From positions 30,369 through 94,368 of IMG/VR virus record IMGVR_UViG_3300028146_000008: a stretch of DNA of 64,000 bases. One strand, 5' to 3'. Both the position numbers and the translations under genes were made by a program. Of this stretch, positions 30,625-38,136 are shown one piece after another (position 1 is the stretch's first letter; every line of letters begins with the position of its first letter). This DNA comes from a virus. The notes under the pieces were generated by a model. The model did no database searches. It was not told where the DNA came from and saw nothing but the letters and a program-made list of their open reading frames with translations.

Positions 30625-31320
30625 TTACTGGACGGGTGGAGTTTTCGTACACGCGAATCGAGTGTTATCAGTTACGACGACTGCCGGTCCTGGGGAACAA
30701 TGCCATCCGTAAGGCAAGAAATTTGCGCTAACACAGATCGCATCACCCAGAGTGTAGGACGGAGACGGTTCGCGGCCAAAGTAGACGACCGGTTGGAAGT
30801 TTGGCGGCGTCGTTGTGGGAGTACAAAACGGCGTAAGTACCCACGATCCGACGCTACCACCCACAACTTGGCTTTTAGTGACGGACAAACTTATGTCAAT
30901 TTCCGCGTTTGGCCAGCTAAAGAACAGACCGGCCACGCTGCACGAAACCTGTGAACCAACCGTCGCTTCGATTGCCGTAGAGACGAAAGGTTGCACGGGC
31001 AGGGACAGGGTGTTCGTCACGGAGATATTGCAACTAGGGCAACCCGGCGTGCCGCTGTAGTACTGCCCACCGACCGCCGCGCCGGTTCCCATGTTCTTCA
31101 TGTAGTTATACGCTTTTGGCGTGTGCGTAACGTTTGGTGGGCAACTCCCCATCATGGTTGCATAGCCGGAAGTCTGCACGGTGCTGTAAACGGTCGTTCC
31201 GTCTATGCTTAGGGTTTGCGAGTTGTAATTTGCGTAGTGCAGACCTGTCGGAACGCACTGCGCCCACGCTCCTCCTGCGAATAGCGCCAGGACTGCGAGA
31301 ATTAAGAGTGCTCTTTTCAC
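30625..31320 (-). CDS. Secreted protein with signal peptide (231 aa)
   Basis: Signal peptide KRALLILAVLALFAGGAWA then Gln, a Sec-type export signal with an AWA cleavage site. Mature part is Ser/Thr/Pro-rich with several Cys (PGCPSC, VSCSVAG), beta-like, probably disulfide-bonded in the periplasm or outside. No enzyme motif. Four-base overlap with the second secreted gene. It may act in host envelope defence, superinfection exclusion or lysis. Confidence 0.6.
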   Translation of the reverse strand: MKRALLILAVLALFAGGAWAQCVPTGLHYANYNSQTLSIDGTTVYSTVQTSGYATMMGSCPPNVTHTPKAYNYMKNMGTGAAVGGQYYSGTPGCPSCNISVTNTLSLPVQPFVSTAIEATVGSQVSCSVAGLFFSWPNAEIDISLSVTKSQVVGGSVGSWVLTPFCTPTTTPPNFQPVVYFGREPSPSYTLGDAICVSANFLPYGWHCSPGPAVVVTDNTRFACTKTPPVQ

Positions 31321-31850
31321 AGATCACCCCCGATTTCAAGAGTCATGCCTTTCTTCTCGCTCTTGACGTATGCAGCGAGGAGACTAGCACCGTCCTCGGA
31401 AACACTCGCTTCAATCGCGCTCCACGCCGTTTCCACTAGTTTGTTAAGCCGCTTTTCAAACGCGTTCCGGTCGTAATACGCGCCTTCAAAGTCATGCTTT
31501 GCGGCAGCCTCGTGTTGGTCGCGATTGTACGCAGCATAACCGGCCCCGAAGTAATCCACGCCATTCAGAAAAATGCGCGAATCTTGTTCATTGAGACCGA
31601 TCTTGTGTAAAAATGCAGCACGGCGATCTGAATCAGCTACGTCCTTTGGGTTGCGCTGAAACTGCTCAAGGATTAGCTGCTTCGCCAAAACATCGGGGAT
31701 GTTGTCGGGGTTATTGGACCCCTTCAACTCCCTGGTGTTGTTTAGCTGGTGTTGATGACCCTGTGGCCCCTGTTGCGCCATACACGGCGTGATGCACGCC
31801 AGCATGAGCAACAGTTGTAACATTAGTGTTGCTTTTATTACTTTCCTCAT
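31317..31850 (-). CDS. Secreted helical protein with signal peptide (177 aa)
   Basis: Signal sequence IKATLMLQLLLMLACITPCM followed by AQQG; the Cys in ITPC could also be a lipoprotein site. The mature part is helical (LNEQDSRIFLNGVDYFGAGY). Paired with the other exported protein next to the lysis genes. Function unknown. Confidence 0.6.
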   Translation of the reverse strand: MRKVIKATLMLQLLLMLACITPCMAQQGPQGHQHQLNNTRELKGSNNPDNIPDVLAKQLILEQFQRNPKDVADSDRRAAFLHKIGLNEQDSRIFLNGVDYFGAGYAAYNRDQHEAAAKHDFEGAYYDRNAFEKRLNKLVETAWSAIEASVSEDGASLLAAYVKSEKKGMTLEIGGDL

Positions 31851-31944
31851 TGTTGCTTTCCTTTCGTTGTTAGACTTTGGCCTAAAAACCTAAAACTCGT
31901 TGCTTTTGCCCGGTTCGAGTGGTACGTTAGATACGGGGTGACTT

Positions 31945-32154
31945 ATGGACGAAGCGGAAAATTCCGACCGGGCTGTAGCCGCGAAACTGCGTGCGAGCTG
32001 GACGCCTGAAATGTTCGACAATTTCGAGGCGGATGTGCGATGGCTGTTAGAGAATAGCTCTGACTTCCGCGATCTACCGGAAGCGCGTGAAGAGATAGTC
32101 AACGCACTCAAAGCGAAGGCGATTCTTGCCATGAACGCAGGCAGCGTTCTGTAA
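31945..32154 (+). CDS. Small acidic helical protein (69 aa)
   Basis: Plus-strand gene between minus-strand operons; GGGG upstream of ATG and a weak promoter (TTGCCC, 16 bases, TAGATA). Helical (WTPEMFDNFEADVRWLLENS). Could be a small regulator. Not recognised. Confidence 0.5.
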   Translation: MDEAENSDRAVAAKLRASWTPEMFDNFEADVRWLLENSSDFRDLPEAREEIVNALKAKAILAMNAGSVL

Positions 32155-32167
32155 TAACATTTCCCGC

Positions 32168-32359
32168 TCATGTCCCTTCCTTCCTCTCTTGGCTGGCCAG
32201 CCCGCGCAAGTCCCCACACGGCGCATACACATTCTCTAGGCTCGGCTGAACCCTATGCTTCGTTCCATCTACTCCTGTTACTTCTAGTTCAAACGGCTGA
32301 CCTTCTTGCTCGACCATTACTTTGGCTTTCAGCAGAACATATTTGCTCGTGTCACTCAC
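32168..32359 (-). CDS. Small unknown protein (63 aa)
   Basis: Beta-rich (KYVLLKAKVMVEQEGQPFEL). Overlaps the gene upstream. Not recognised. Confidence 0.5.
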   Translation of the reverse strand: MSDTSKYVLLKAKVMVEQEGQPFELEVTGVDGTKHRVQPSLENVYAPCGDLRGLASQERKEGT

Positions 32360-32484
32360 TTGCCTCCACCTCCAGCTTCGCGCTGCTCCATGCGCTCAAG
32401 CAAACGACTCATCCAACCTGCAATGACATGTGCTGCGATACCAAGCAGCGACACCGCAATAACTAGAATCCAAAGTTGTCTCAC
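32356..32484 (-). CDS. 42-aa membrane peptide
   Basis: GTG at 32484, AAGGAG five bases upstream, overlapping the previous stop. One membrane helix (LWILVIAVSLLGIAAHVIAG) and a charged helix after it. Confidence 0.6.
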   Translation of the reverse strand: MRQLWILVIAVSLLGIAAHVIAGWMSRLLERMEQREAGGGGK

Positions 32485-32684
32485 GTCCGCTCCTTTTCTG
32501 CTGGTGGCTGGGAGGGGCGCAGGAAATTGATGGACAGCTCTACCACGCACAACGCTCCGAATGCGTTGGCCAAGCAGCGCATTTTGTTGCTTCCTTCGAC
32601 AGGAGAAGGCTCTCCGATTAGCACCACACCAGGCTTAATCTCGCGCCCGTCCATCTTCGGCATGTTGACGATTCCTTCGATCAT
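32481..32684 (-). CDS. Small unknown protein (67 aa)
   Basis: ATG at 32684 with GGAGGAG upstream, overlapping the previous stop. Strands in the middle (REIKPGVVLIGEPSPVEG). Not recognised. Confidence 0.55.
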   Translation of the reverse strand: MIEGIVNMPKMDGREIKPGVVLIGEPSPVEGSNKMRCLANAFGALCVVELSINFLRPSQPPAEKERT

Positions 32685-32902
32685 TGCGTCTCCTCCCTCC
32701 CCGGCTGCACGCGCACGGGCTGTTCGACTGAAAGCACTAAGTGATAATTTACGCTCTCGTTTTCTGCTACTTTGCAGCACTCCAAATACTCAGTGCGAAG
32801 CCGCTCGATTGCTTCAAAGAACGCGCCATAGTCCGTACGGTTCTTTCGGCAGACTGGCGTGATAATCGCGTGCTTTGCGGTAATTCCAGGTATTTGGCTC
32901 AT
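32681..32902 (-). CDS. Small unknown protein (73 aa)
   Basis: ATG at 32902 with GGAGGAA upstream. Helical (YGAFFEAIERLRTEYLECCK) with strand ends. Not recognised. Confidence 0.55.
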   Translation of the reverse strand: MSQIPGITAKHAIITPVCRKNRTDYGAFFEAIERLRTEYLECCKVAENESVNYHLVLSVEQPVRVQPGREETQ

Positions 32903-33063
32903 CGCGGTTCCTCCACCATGTACCCGCCGCAATCCGGCTCAGGACAGCCGAAGCCAGTTCCTTCGCTGCCATCAGGCGCAATGCACGGTTCGCAATCGCC
33001 TAAGCGGTTCACTTTTCCGCAGCGCAGGCAGAGCATCAACGCATCAAAAATACTTTGCTTCAT
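32899..33063 (-). CDS. Zinc-ribbon protein (54 aa)
   Basis: ATG at 33063. Ligands CLRCGK and CEPC plus CPEPDCGG. Ends ATGA into the next gene. Likely first gene of this small run. Confidence 0.6.
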   Translation of the reverse strand: MKQSIFDALMLCLRCGKVNRLGDCEPCIAPDGSEGTGFGCPEPDCGGYMVEEPR

Positions 33064-33082
33064 GCGACTTCACAAGAAGTAT

Positions 33083-33112
33083 TTGACATAAACAGCACCA
33101 TTGGTGTATAAA
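33083..33112 (+). promoter_or_regulatory. Strong promoter, leaderless start
   Basis: TTGACA (33083-33088), 18-base spacer, TATAAA (33107-33112), then six bases and ATG. Confidence 0.7.
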
Positions 33113-33118
33113 GCCTGT

Positions 33119-33259
33119 ATGCCTACCAAAAAGCGCCTCGTCTGTGTCTGCTCCCGTTGCGGCCATGAATGGCTCCCTGAATCCCCCAAAGTACTGCCTA
33201 AGCGGTGCGGCAGGTGCAAAAGCCCTTACTGGAACACTCCAAGGCGCAAAAAGAGTTAA
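33119..33259 (+). CDS. Leaderless zinc-ribbon protein (46 aa)
   Basis: Begins MPTKKRLVCVCSRCGHEWLP, later PKRCGRCKSPYW; two Cys pairs and many Lys/Arg. No Shine-Dalgarno; TATAAA is six bases upstream of ATG. A likely DNA-binding zinc ribbon of the small phage-regulator type. Confidence 0.65.
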   Translation: MPTKKRLVCVCSRCGHEWLPESPKVLPKRCGRCKSPYWNTPRRKKS

Positions 33260-33297
33260 ACCGCGCTCCTTTTTGCCCCACAAAGCCGAGAATCAGC

Positions 33298-33314
33298 CAC
33301 TTCACTTGTGAAGT
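33298..33314. repeat. Dispersed palindrome copy
   Basis: CACTTCACTTGTGAAGT between convergent genes ending at 33259 and 33318. Confidence 0.7.
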
Positions 33315-33317
33315 AGT

Positions 33318-33509
33318 TTATCTCAGCTTCCTTTTCTCTTCGGCCAGTTGTTCGACCAGTTGTCCGTGTAGTCTTATTAGCTGGCCTATATTACCTATCA
33401 GGTTGTTTCGATCATCACCATAGTATTCTTGTATGATTTTGTCAAGCTCTAAATCTATGGCTTCGAGTTGATTTTCTAACTGGAGGATTCTTTTTAAAGT
33501 GAGCGCCAT
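33318..33509 (-). CDS. Coiled-coil protein (63 aa)
   Basis: Continuous helix with heptads (RILQLENQLEAIDLELDKII). Likely dimer or trimer. Not recognised. Confidence 0.55.
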   Translation of the reverse strand: MALTLKRILQLENQLEAIDLELDKIIQEYYGDDRNNLIGNIGQLIRLHGQLVEQLAEEKRKLR

Positions 33510-33522
33510 TTAGTTCTCTTGT

Positions 33523-33771
33523 TCACCATGTCGGATTCGGATCGGTCGGGTTGTGCAGGTTGTTCACTGAGTGAAGTACTGTGGGGTCGTGTTCTGGGAT
33601 CATGTCCAAGTTTAAGGCTACCCTGTTTATGGCGTTTTCCCGATCTTGAGCGTTTTCTATGATGGCGCGGCCATGATCTGCGTCGAACCGGTTTTTCGAG
33701 GTTCCTAGTACCCGGCCATCAATAAAGAGACCCCAGAGCTTGGGTTCTAGCTGTTTTACTTCGATATACAC
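33523..33771 (-). CDS. Unknown protein (82 aa)
   Basis: Alpha/beta (LWGLFIDGRVLGTSKNRFDA). A palindrome copy lies in its coding region. Adjacent to the next gene without a gap. Not recognised. Confidence 0.5.
   Translation of the reverse strand: MYIEVKQLEPKLWGLFIDGRVLGTSKNRFDADHGRAIIENAQDRENAINRVALNLDMIPEHDPTVLHSVNNLHNPTDPNPTW
33563..33575. repeat. Dispersed palindrome copy (in gene)
   Basis: TTCACTGAGTGAA then GTACT. Confidence 0.65.
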
Positions 33772-33984
33772 TCAGTGGTCCCCATTCCCGAGGTTGTAAC
33801 CGTAATCCCACTCTTGAAAAAGATAGTCAATAGCGTCGTATTCGCGCACGGTCGGCTTATACTTCGGGTCCCGTTTTCGGATGACGCCACCCCGATCCAC
33901 GAGAAAGTTGGTGGCTATGACCTCTAGCGCCTCACTATCGCTTCCTGGGAACTTCTCTCTCAGTTCATCTGTCGCTTGTGGCAT
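33772..33984 (-). CDS. Small acidic protein (70 aa)
   Basis: ATG with GGAGGAAA upstream and a promoter just before. Helical start (ATDELREKFPGSDSEALEVI). Not recognised. Confidence 0.55.
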   Translation of the reverse strand: MPQATDELREKFPGSDSEALEVIATNFLVDRGGVIRKRDPKYKPTVREYDAIDYLFQEWDYGYNLGNGDH

Positions 33985-33999
33985 TTTTCCTCCATTAAT

Positions 34000-34028
34000 A
34001 CCCTACCATATTTACGTTTATTAGTCAA
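34000..34028 (-). promoter_or_regulatory. Leftward promoter
   Basis: TTGACT (34028-34023), 17-base spacer, TAGGGT (34005-34000). Back to back with the rightward promoter. Confidence 0.55.
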
Positions 34029-34053
34029 TGTTATTCTGTTCGTTGTTTTCTTC

Positions 34054-34082
34054 TTGACATGGTACTGGACTTGGTGTATGTT
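34054..34082 (+). promoter_or_regulatory. Rightward promoter
   Basis: TTGACA (34054-34059), 17-base spacer, TATGTT (34077-34082), before the gene at 34107. Confidence 0.6.
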
Positions 34083-34106
34083 TAAACTGCGCTCGGGAGG
34101 TGAATT

Positions 34107-34409
34107 ATGGCAATTTGGTATCGGGTGTGGTATTCGGGGTCAAAGATAACTCCTGTCGAAGTTGAGAGAGAAACTAAGGACTACGTTTTTGTAAAAAGCA
34201 CGAATATTTATCGCGGTACGACCTCCCTGCGAGAGAAAAAATCATCCGAGTATGAATCCGTCCACCCATCTTTTCGCGCGGCCAAGTTAGAACTGATCGC
34301 TCATCTGAGTAAAAAGCTTCAAAATGCAAAAGACACTGTTTCCCACCTCGAACAACGAGTTCGCGAAGCCAACGAATACCCCGAACCCGCCCAAGAAACC
34401 ACGGCGTAA
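34107..34409 (+). CDS. Unknown protein (100 aa)
   Basis: GGGAGGTG upstream of ATG. N-terminal SH3-like strands (WYRVWYSGSKITPVEVERET), C-terminal coiled coil (KLELIAHLSKKLQNAKDTVS). Its end overlaps the next gene by 86 bases. Role unknown. Confidence 0.6.
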   Translation: MAIWYRVWYSGSKITPVEVERETKDYVFVKSTNIYRGTTSLREKKSSEYESVHPSFRAAKLELIAHLSKKLQNAKDTVSHLEQRVREANEYPEPAQETTA

Positions 34410-34530
34410 AGGTGTTCACAAAACTACTATGGAACGTCTAAACAAAATGTTAGAATCTATGCCAGTATCAAACTATGTGGCCACCGACGATGACCTTCCT
34501 GTTTCGTTGTGGCCGGATCCGGAGTTCTAA
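34324..34530 (+). CDS. Small basic protein (68 aa)
   Basis: Overlaps the 3' end of the gene before in another frame. Pro/Lys-rich (TPNPPKKPRRKGVHKTTMER). An inner ATG at 34429 would avoid the overlap, so the start is unsure. Confidence 0.45.
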   Translation: MQKTLFPTSNNEFAKPTNTPNPPKKPRRKGVHKTTMERLNKMLESMPVSNYVATDDDLPVSLWPDPEF

Positions 34531-34638
34531 CATGAAAAGCGGGCGCAAAAAACCCAAATGGCGCAAGAAGCTTGGTTCCATAACTCGGGATGGCCAGATA
34601 CGGTGGGTGTGTGTAGGAAAAGTGAGGAAAATCCGATG
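34531..34638 (+). CDS. 35-aa basic peptide
   Basis: Starts right after the previous stop and ends ATGA into the next gene. Very basic (MKSGRKKPKWRKKLGSITRD). Possibly nucleic-acid binding. Confidence 0.45.
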
Positions 34639-34851
34639 ACCAAAATAATCACTTGGGTTTTCTTCGTCTGGGTTTGTTACAAATTGTATCGTGTCGTTAA
34701 AAAAGGGGGTCGTTCACTTAGTGAATGGGCTCGGGACCGCCAGTTGAGAAAATCGGACGAAAGATACAAAAAGTGGGAGAAAGAAGTACTGGCCGATCCT
34801 GTGGCCAAGAAAATGATTATGGAAGATGCAGATTGGTTGAGGTCGCGATGA
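34636..34851 (+). CDS. Single-pass membrane protein (71 aa)
   Basis: N-terminal membrane helix (IITWVFFVWVCYKLYRVV), then a long charged helix. A palindrome copy encodes GRSLSEW just after the membrane segment. Confidence 0.55.
   Translation: MTKIITWVFFVWVCYKLYRVVKKGGRSLSEWARDRQLRKSDERYKKWEKEVLADPVAKKMIMEDADWLRSR
34713..34725. repeat. Dispersed palindrome copy (in gene)
   Basis: TTCACTTAGTGAA in the gene at 34636-34851. Confidence 0.65.
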
Positions 34852-35027
34852 CTTGGCAAAGAAGGTTGTTCCTGGAACTTGAAAAATTCGTGATTGGCGC
34901 AGGGGTTCTGGCGCTTGCGGCTCTGTTTATGGTTTTAGTGTATGGCGCACTACGCCGTCCTATCTATTTGTTCGTGTTTTTAGCGGGATTCGTTGCTTGG
35001 GCGATTGGAAACATTCTATTGGACTAG
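34848..35027 (+). CDS. Two-pass membrane protein (59 aa)
   Basis: ATG overlaps the previous stop. Two hydrophobic segments (VLALAALFMVLVYGAL and LFVFLAGFVAWAIGNILL). Role unknown. Confidence 0.55.
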   Translation: MTWQRRLFLELEKFVIGAGVLALAALFMVLVYGALRRPIYLFVFLAGFVAWAIGNILLD

Positions 35028-35035
35028 GAGGCCCT

Positions 35036-35191
35036 GTGGCTCTATGCGAAGTATGCGGTCTGCAGAAAACCTTGATGGTTGATGAAATGATTTGTGTTGA
35101 CTGTTTTGAAGAACTCCCTCACGAAAAAGAAGAAGCAGTATGCTCCGATTTCGAACAATCCCTGGTCTATAACCTAGAAGATACCCCCTAA
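35036..35191 (+). CDS. Zinc-ribbon protein (51 aa)
   Basis: GTG with AGGAGG upstream. Ligand pairs CEVCGLQ and CVDCFEEL; acidic tail. Last gene of this plus-strand run. Confidence 0.6.
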   Translation: MALCEVCGLQKTLMVDEMICVDCFEELPHEKEEAVCSDFEQSLVYNLEDTP

Positions 35192-35265
35192 ACCCTGCAA
35201 AACCCACAGTGTGTAAAAGATTTCTACTTTTAGGCAAAATAGTACAAAATAATCCAAAATAATGC

Positions 35266-35293
35266 TTGACAAATAACAGGCGTTTTGTAGAAT
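35266..35293 (+). promoter_or_regulatory. Sigma70-type promoter
   Basis: TTGACA (35266-35271), 16-base spacer, TAGAAT (35288-35293). A threefold CAAAATAAT-like repeat lies just upstream. Confidence 0.65.
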
Positions 35294-35349
35294 GGTCTCG
35301 CTAAAGGGGCAATCTTAGAACGTCGTTAAAAAACTAATTGGAGGCAGCT

Positions 35350-35748
35350 ATGTCTGCTCGTAAGGCTCAAACTATCGAGTCAGTGGTCAAACCGGACAAA
35401 ACCCTGGGCGTCGAGATTCTTCGGAGATCGGAAATCCCTTCTCCGACAGGTCGAGGCCGCATCGCTAAGATGCCTGAATTGACTGTAGTAAAAGAAGTAG
35501 TTCTTCCCGCTCTGAGAGTGATTGAGGAAAATGGCGGTCTCTCGGCTGCGGAAGAAGGGTTCGGAATTAACCTGGACGCGGACATCACTAGAAAAGAGGC
35601 CGCGAAACTAGGGATCAAGGATCTTGCTTCTTCGTTCTTCCGGTGGTTGAGTACGCAGCTCGAAAATCAAAAGCTGAAAAGCAAAGTCGAGATCATCCGC
35701 CGCGCGAAGGGCAAGAAAGTCTTCTTAGTGGGTCCGGTCGAGGACTAG
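35350..35748 (+). CDS. Single-gene transcript protein, possible regulator (132 aa)
   Basis: Own promoter, TTGGAGG ribosome site and strong terminator: a highly expressed single-gene unit. Basic start, helical middle, and an end (SSFFRWLSTQLENQKLKSKV, then FLVGPVED) that could form a winged or helical DNA-binding unit. No family recognised. Confidence 0.6.
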   Translation: MSARKAQTIESVVKPDKTLGVEILRRSEIPSPTGRGRIAKMPELTVVKEVVLPALRVIEENGGLSAAEEGFGINLDADITRKEAAKLGIKDLASSFFRWLSTQLENQKLKSKVEIIRRAKGKKVFLVGPVED

Positions 35749-35781
35749 CGCCCCTGAGCGTTTGCTGATCCGAGATCGTAC

Positions 35782-35794
35782 TTCACTAAGTGAA
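35782..35794. repeat. Dispersed palindrome copy
   Basis: TTCACTAAGTGAA with GTAC before and CGG after, touching the terminator at 35795. Confidence 0.7.
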
Positions 35795-35835
35795 CGGGCG
35801 AGAGGGACGCGGAACCTCTTGCCCGTCTTTTTTTT
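35795..35835 (+). terminator. Strong rho-independent terminator
   Basis: CGGGCGAGAGG/CCTCTTGCCCG stem followed by TCTTTTTTTT. Confidence 0.88.
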
Positions 35836-35946
35836 GGCTAATTCCCTAGTACTCGCGTAGGACTTCCATTTTCGCCTTGACTTCGACAAAAATTCATTTA
35901 CCCTAGCTGTCAGCGGGCGTGCGTAACTTTTTGTGGCAAGTACGTA

Positions 35947-36468
35947 CTATAACTTATGAGACGCACTAGTACCGAAGATGGAGGACAGAAGTTCCTTAGT
36001 CTTCGTCACAAAGTACCATTTGCGTCTCTTGCCCGTACCTTCACTCTGGAGGCGGGCCAATGTGTAGTCACAATGATTCTCGTAATCCGTTCTTGGGCCA
36101 GTCAAAGGGCCAGCTTCAGAGCGCCCTGTTGCAGCGTCTAGCAGCATTGGCTGATCTACGTTCCGAGTCCCGCCGATATAGGGACCGGTTATCCTCGGTT
36201 CGTTCAAAACTCCAAGAGACTCAGCATGAGATTGAGCAGATCCAGTTTTCCTTGGAGCAAGAAAAAGTCGTCGTTTTCCCTCTTCCTCTGAAAGTTCCTG
36301 AATCCGAGGAGCGGGGTGAACGAATCCTTGGTCGCTGGGGGCAAGTGACTTATCAGACTCAAGAATCCCCAAAGCCCAAATCGCAACGTCCGCCAACCAA
36401 GATAAGAAGCCTTTCACGATGAAGTACGCCAGTCCTAAGCAAATCGCCAGAGTTGGCCCGGAGCCCAT
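35947..36468 (-). CDS. Membrane-anchored unknown protein (173 aa)
   Basis: N-terminal hydrophobic region (LAICLGLAYFIVKGFLSWLA, then WALGI), then a Gly/Pro-rich soluble part and a C-terminal alpha/beta piece (RRKWYFVTKTKELLSSIFGT). ATG with GGGAGG upstream and its own promoter. An opposite-strand frame of 120 codons also looks plausible, so strand choice is not fully certain. Confidence 0.55.
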   Translation of the reverse strand: MGSGPTLAICLGLAYFIVKGFLSWLADVAIWALGILESDKSLAPSDQGFVHPAPRIQELSEEEGKRRLFLAPRKTGSAQSHAESLGVLNEPRITGPYIGGTRNVDQPMLLDAATGRSEAGPLTGPRTDYENHCDYTLARLQSEGTGKRRKWYFVTKTKELLSSIFGTSASHKL

Positions 36469-36517
36469 TTTTTCAATCCTCCCGTTAAGATATCGGGGAC
36501 ATTTCGTTAGTGATATA

Positions 36518-36546
36518 ACCGTAGTCTAGTACCTACACGGTGTCAA
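36518..36546 (-). promoter_or_regulatory. Leftward promoter
   Basis: TTGACA (36546-36541), 17-base spacer, TACGGT (36523-36518), 50 bases before the ATG at 36468. Confidence 0.55.
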
Positions 36547-36611
36547 GGAAATAAATGTCTTTAGTGTCCCTTTAATAAGTACTGTTCTTTCGCAAACTTG
36601 TAGTACTAACG

Positions 36612-36767
36612 TTACTCCCTTCCGCGCATCCCAAAAAGTTTCGCGATTAAGTAAGCTAAGATCGCTACCAATACCGCGAAATGTGTCCACATCGGGTAAC
36701 CTTCCAACGCCGCGCCGATTACTGTCACCACGAGCGCCAAAAGCAATGTGAGTTGTATTTTACCCAT
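36612..36767 (-). CDS. Two-pass membrane peptide (51 aa)
   Basis: Hydrophobic segments TLLLALVVTVIGAAL and FAVLVAILAYLIAKLFG; basic end. ATG overlaps the previous gene end. Role unknown. Confidence 0.55.
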   Translation of the reverse strand: MGKIQLTLLLALVVTVIGAALEGYPMWTHFAVLVAILAYLIAKLFGMRGRE

Positions 36768-36975
36768 CGTCTTTGTTTCCTTCATCTACCGCCGCGTCAC
36801 GAATATCAGCAAGTTCAGCCTGACTGTCTTCTAATACTTCTTTCTGTTCACTCAGTAAACGGATCATCGCTTCCTGAACTGGCCGGTCCTGAATCCTCCA
36901 GTAAATCATCAGGGATATTTCCGAGAGCAGGGCTAATAGGATCAGGATTTCCACTACTTGCATCAGGAGTTGCAT
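36760..36975 (-). CDS. Membrane-anchored coiled-coil protein (71 aa), nested start
   Basis: ATG at 36975 lies inside the gene upstream and overlaps it by 128 bases in another frame. N-terminal membrane helix (VVEILILLALLSEISLMIYW), then a charged helix (EQKEVLEDSQAELADIRDAA). Shape and nesting recall inner-membrane spanins, but no partner lipoprotein is seen. Confidence 0.5.
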   Translation of the reverse strand: MQLLMQVVEILILLALLSEISLMIYWRIQDRPVQEAMIRLLSEQKEVLEDSQAELADIRDAAVDEGNKDDG

Positions 36976-37330
36976 CTTGGGCCTCGGGTAGCTGGGGTTG
37001 GTCCATGTTCTCGATAATGTGTTGAATCTGGTTCGGATCGGCGGGCAGTATTTCAAATGAAACCCGGTTAATCGGGGCGGGCATGGTAAAGTTCTTGACT
37101 GGAACATTCGCGCGGAGAAAGATTTTCACTTCTTGGCCGATTCCGATGGTGTAGGTCCCGATGGTCCGGAGTCCGTCTCGCTTACCGCTCAAAGCGTATA
37201 TTCCGAAACCTTGGGGAACTAGCTTCCCGCGCTCTACTACTTCGCTGTTCTCGATCCGTACCCAATCCAGGTCCTTGGTATCGGTGATGTACAGATTTCC
37301 GTTATCCTCTGTTTGAAACTGTAGATGCAC
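36848..37330 (-). CDS. Beta-rich protein with acidic tail (160 aa)
   Basis: Beta domain (GNLYITDTKDLDWVRIENSE, VKIFLRANVPVKNFTMPAPI) then a Pro/Asp/Ser tail whose bases also encode the nested membrane gene. Not recognised. Confidence 0.55.
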   Translation of the reverse strand: MHLQFQTEDNGNLYITDTKDLDWVRIENSEVVERGKLVPQGFGIYALSGKRDGLRTIGTYTIGIGQEVKIFLRANVPVKNFTMPAPINRVSFEILPADPNQIQHIIENMDQPQLPEAQDATPDASSGNPDPISPALGNIPDDLLEDSGPASSGSDDPFTE

Positions 37331-37496
37331 GAAACTTCCTTTCGGCTACTGAAATCTCTATTTGCGCTTTTCCGGCCAAGTGTTTCAGCCACTCCAGCTT
37401 TCTTTCCAGGTCGAACGGCCCATCGGCTATTTCTTCTATCGTTTGTCGAGCTACGTTTACGAGTCGGATGAGAGGGTCTTTAACTTCGCTCTGCAC
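37302..37496 (-). CDS. Helical protein (64 aa)
   Basis: Helical (IRLVNVARQTIEEIADGPFD). Overlaps genes on both sides by 29 to 40 bases. Not recognised. Confidence 0.5.
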   Translation of the reverse strand: MQSEVKDPLIRLVNVARQTIEEIADGPFDLERKLEWLKHLAGKAQIEISVAERKFRASTVSNRG

Positions 37497-37663
37497 TGGT
37501 GCTCTCCTTCTCTTTCACGGATCCCGCACAGTTTGCATTTACGCATTTTGCCTAGTGTCGGGTTTCGATCTGAAAAACTGCCGTACTTTTGTGTGTCGGC
37601 TTTTTTGTCCACTAGTTCGGTGACTAGCATGGCTTCTTGGACTAATCTTTGAATTTCGCTCAA
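37457..37663 (-). CDS. Zinc-binding protein (68 aa)
   Basis: Helical start (QRLVQEAMLVTELVDKKADT), then CKLCGIRE and EHQC as zinc ligands. Overlaps the next gene by 40 bases. Confidence 0.55.
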   Translation of the reverse strand: MSEIQRLVQEAMLVTELVDKKADTQKYGSFSDRNPTLGKMRKCKLCGIREREGEHQCRAKLKTLSSDS

Positions 37664-37902
37664 TATTCACCCCAGACTTCGACTTGCCCGAACTCGTGAA
37701 TTTTGTTTATTAAATTTTCGTAAGGATTTGGCTTGTACTCATACATAGTGGCCATTCCCTCCAGTTTAGGGATTTGGGATACACTCAACTTTACAGGTAT
37801 TGGCCCAAACGCGCGTCCCAGAGCACTAATGAAAGAAGATGTTGCTGCTTCCAAGTAGTGTTTTTGCGGGTCCACCGGTCGCCAGTAAACTGTTACGCTC
37901 AC
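37660..37902 (-). CDS. Unknown protein (80 aa)
   Basis: Starts VTVYWRPVDPQKHYLEAATS. Alpha/beta. Not recognised. Confidence 0.5.
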   Translation of the reverse strand: MSVTVYWRPVDPQKHYLEAATSSFISALGRAFGPIPVKLSVSQIPKLEGMATMYEYKPNPYENLINKIHEFGQVEVWGEY

Positions 37903-37982
37903 TTCACGTTCCAGGCGACCAGTAATATGTAGCCGGTCAGAATTCCGAAAAATGCGATGATTGACTTCGTGCGTTCGCTCAT
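37899..37982 (-). CDS. 27-aa membrane peptide
   Basis: ATG overlaps the previous stop; CGGA upstream. One membrane helix (IIAFFGILTGYILLVAW). Very short, accepted for its overlap with both neighbours. Confidence 0.45.
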   Translation of the reverse strand: MSERTKSIIAFFGILTGYILLVAWNVK

Positions 37983-38119
37983 TCCGATTTTATTTTCACC
38001 CCGCTGAGAAAAATCACGGCCAGAATACTTCCCGTAATCCAGTGGCCGCTGTGAATGAGTCCTATGCACACCGCCGCGCCGAATGATAGCCATACCAGTG
38101 CTAAAATGAATTCTTTCAT
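37979..38119 (-). CDS. Two-pass membrane peptide (46 aa)
   Basis: FILALVWLSFGAAVCIGL and ITGSILAVIFLSGV are hydrophobic. ATG with AAAGGAAA upstream. Role unknown. Confidence 0.5.
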   Translation of the reverse strand: MKEFILALVWLSFGAAVCIGLIHSGHWITGSILAVIFLSGVKIKSE

Positions 38120-38136
38120 GTTTCCTTTTTTTAGTA

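Noticed and set aside
36060-36422. Plus-strand gene of 120 codons with GGAGG upstream
   Set aside because: It lies opposite a minus-strand gene with a promoter, good ribosome site and a membrane segment. Not excluded, but less supported.
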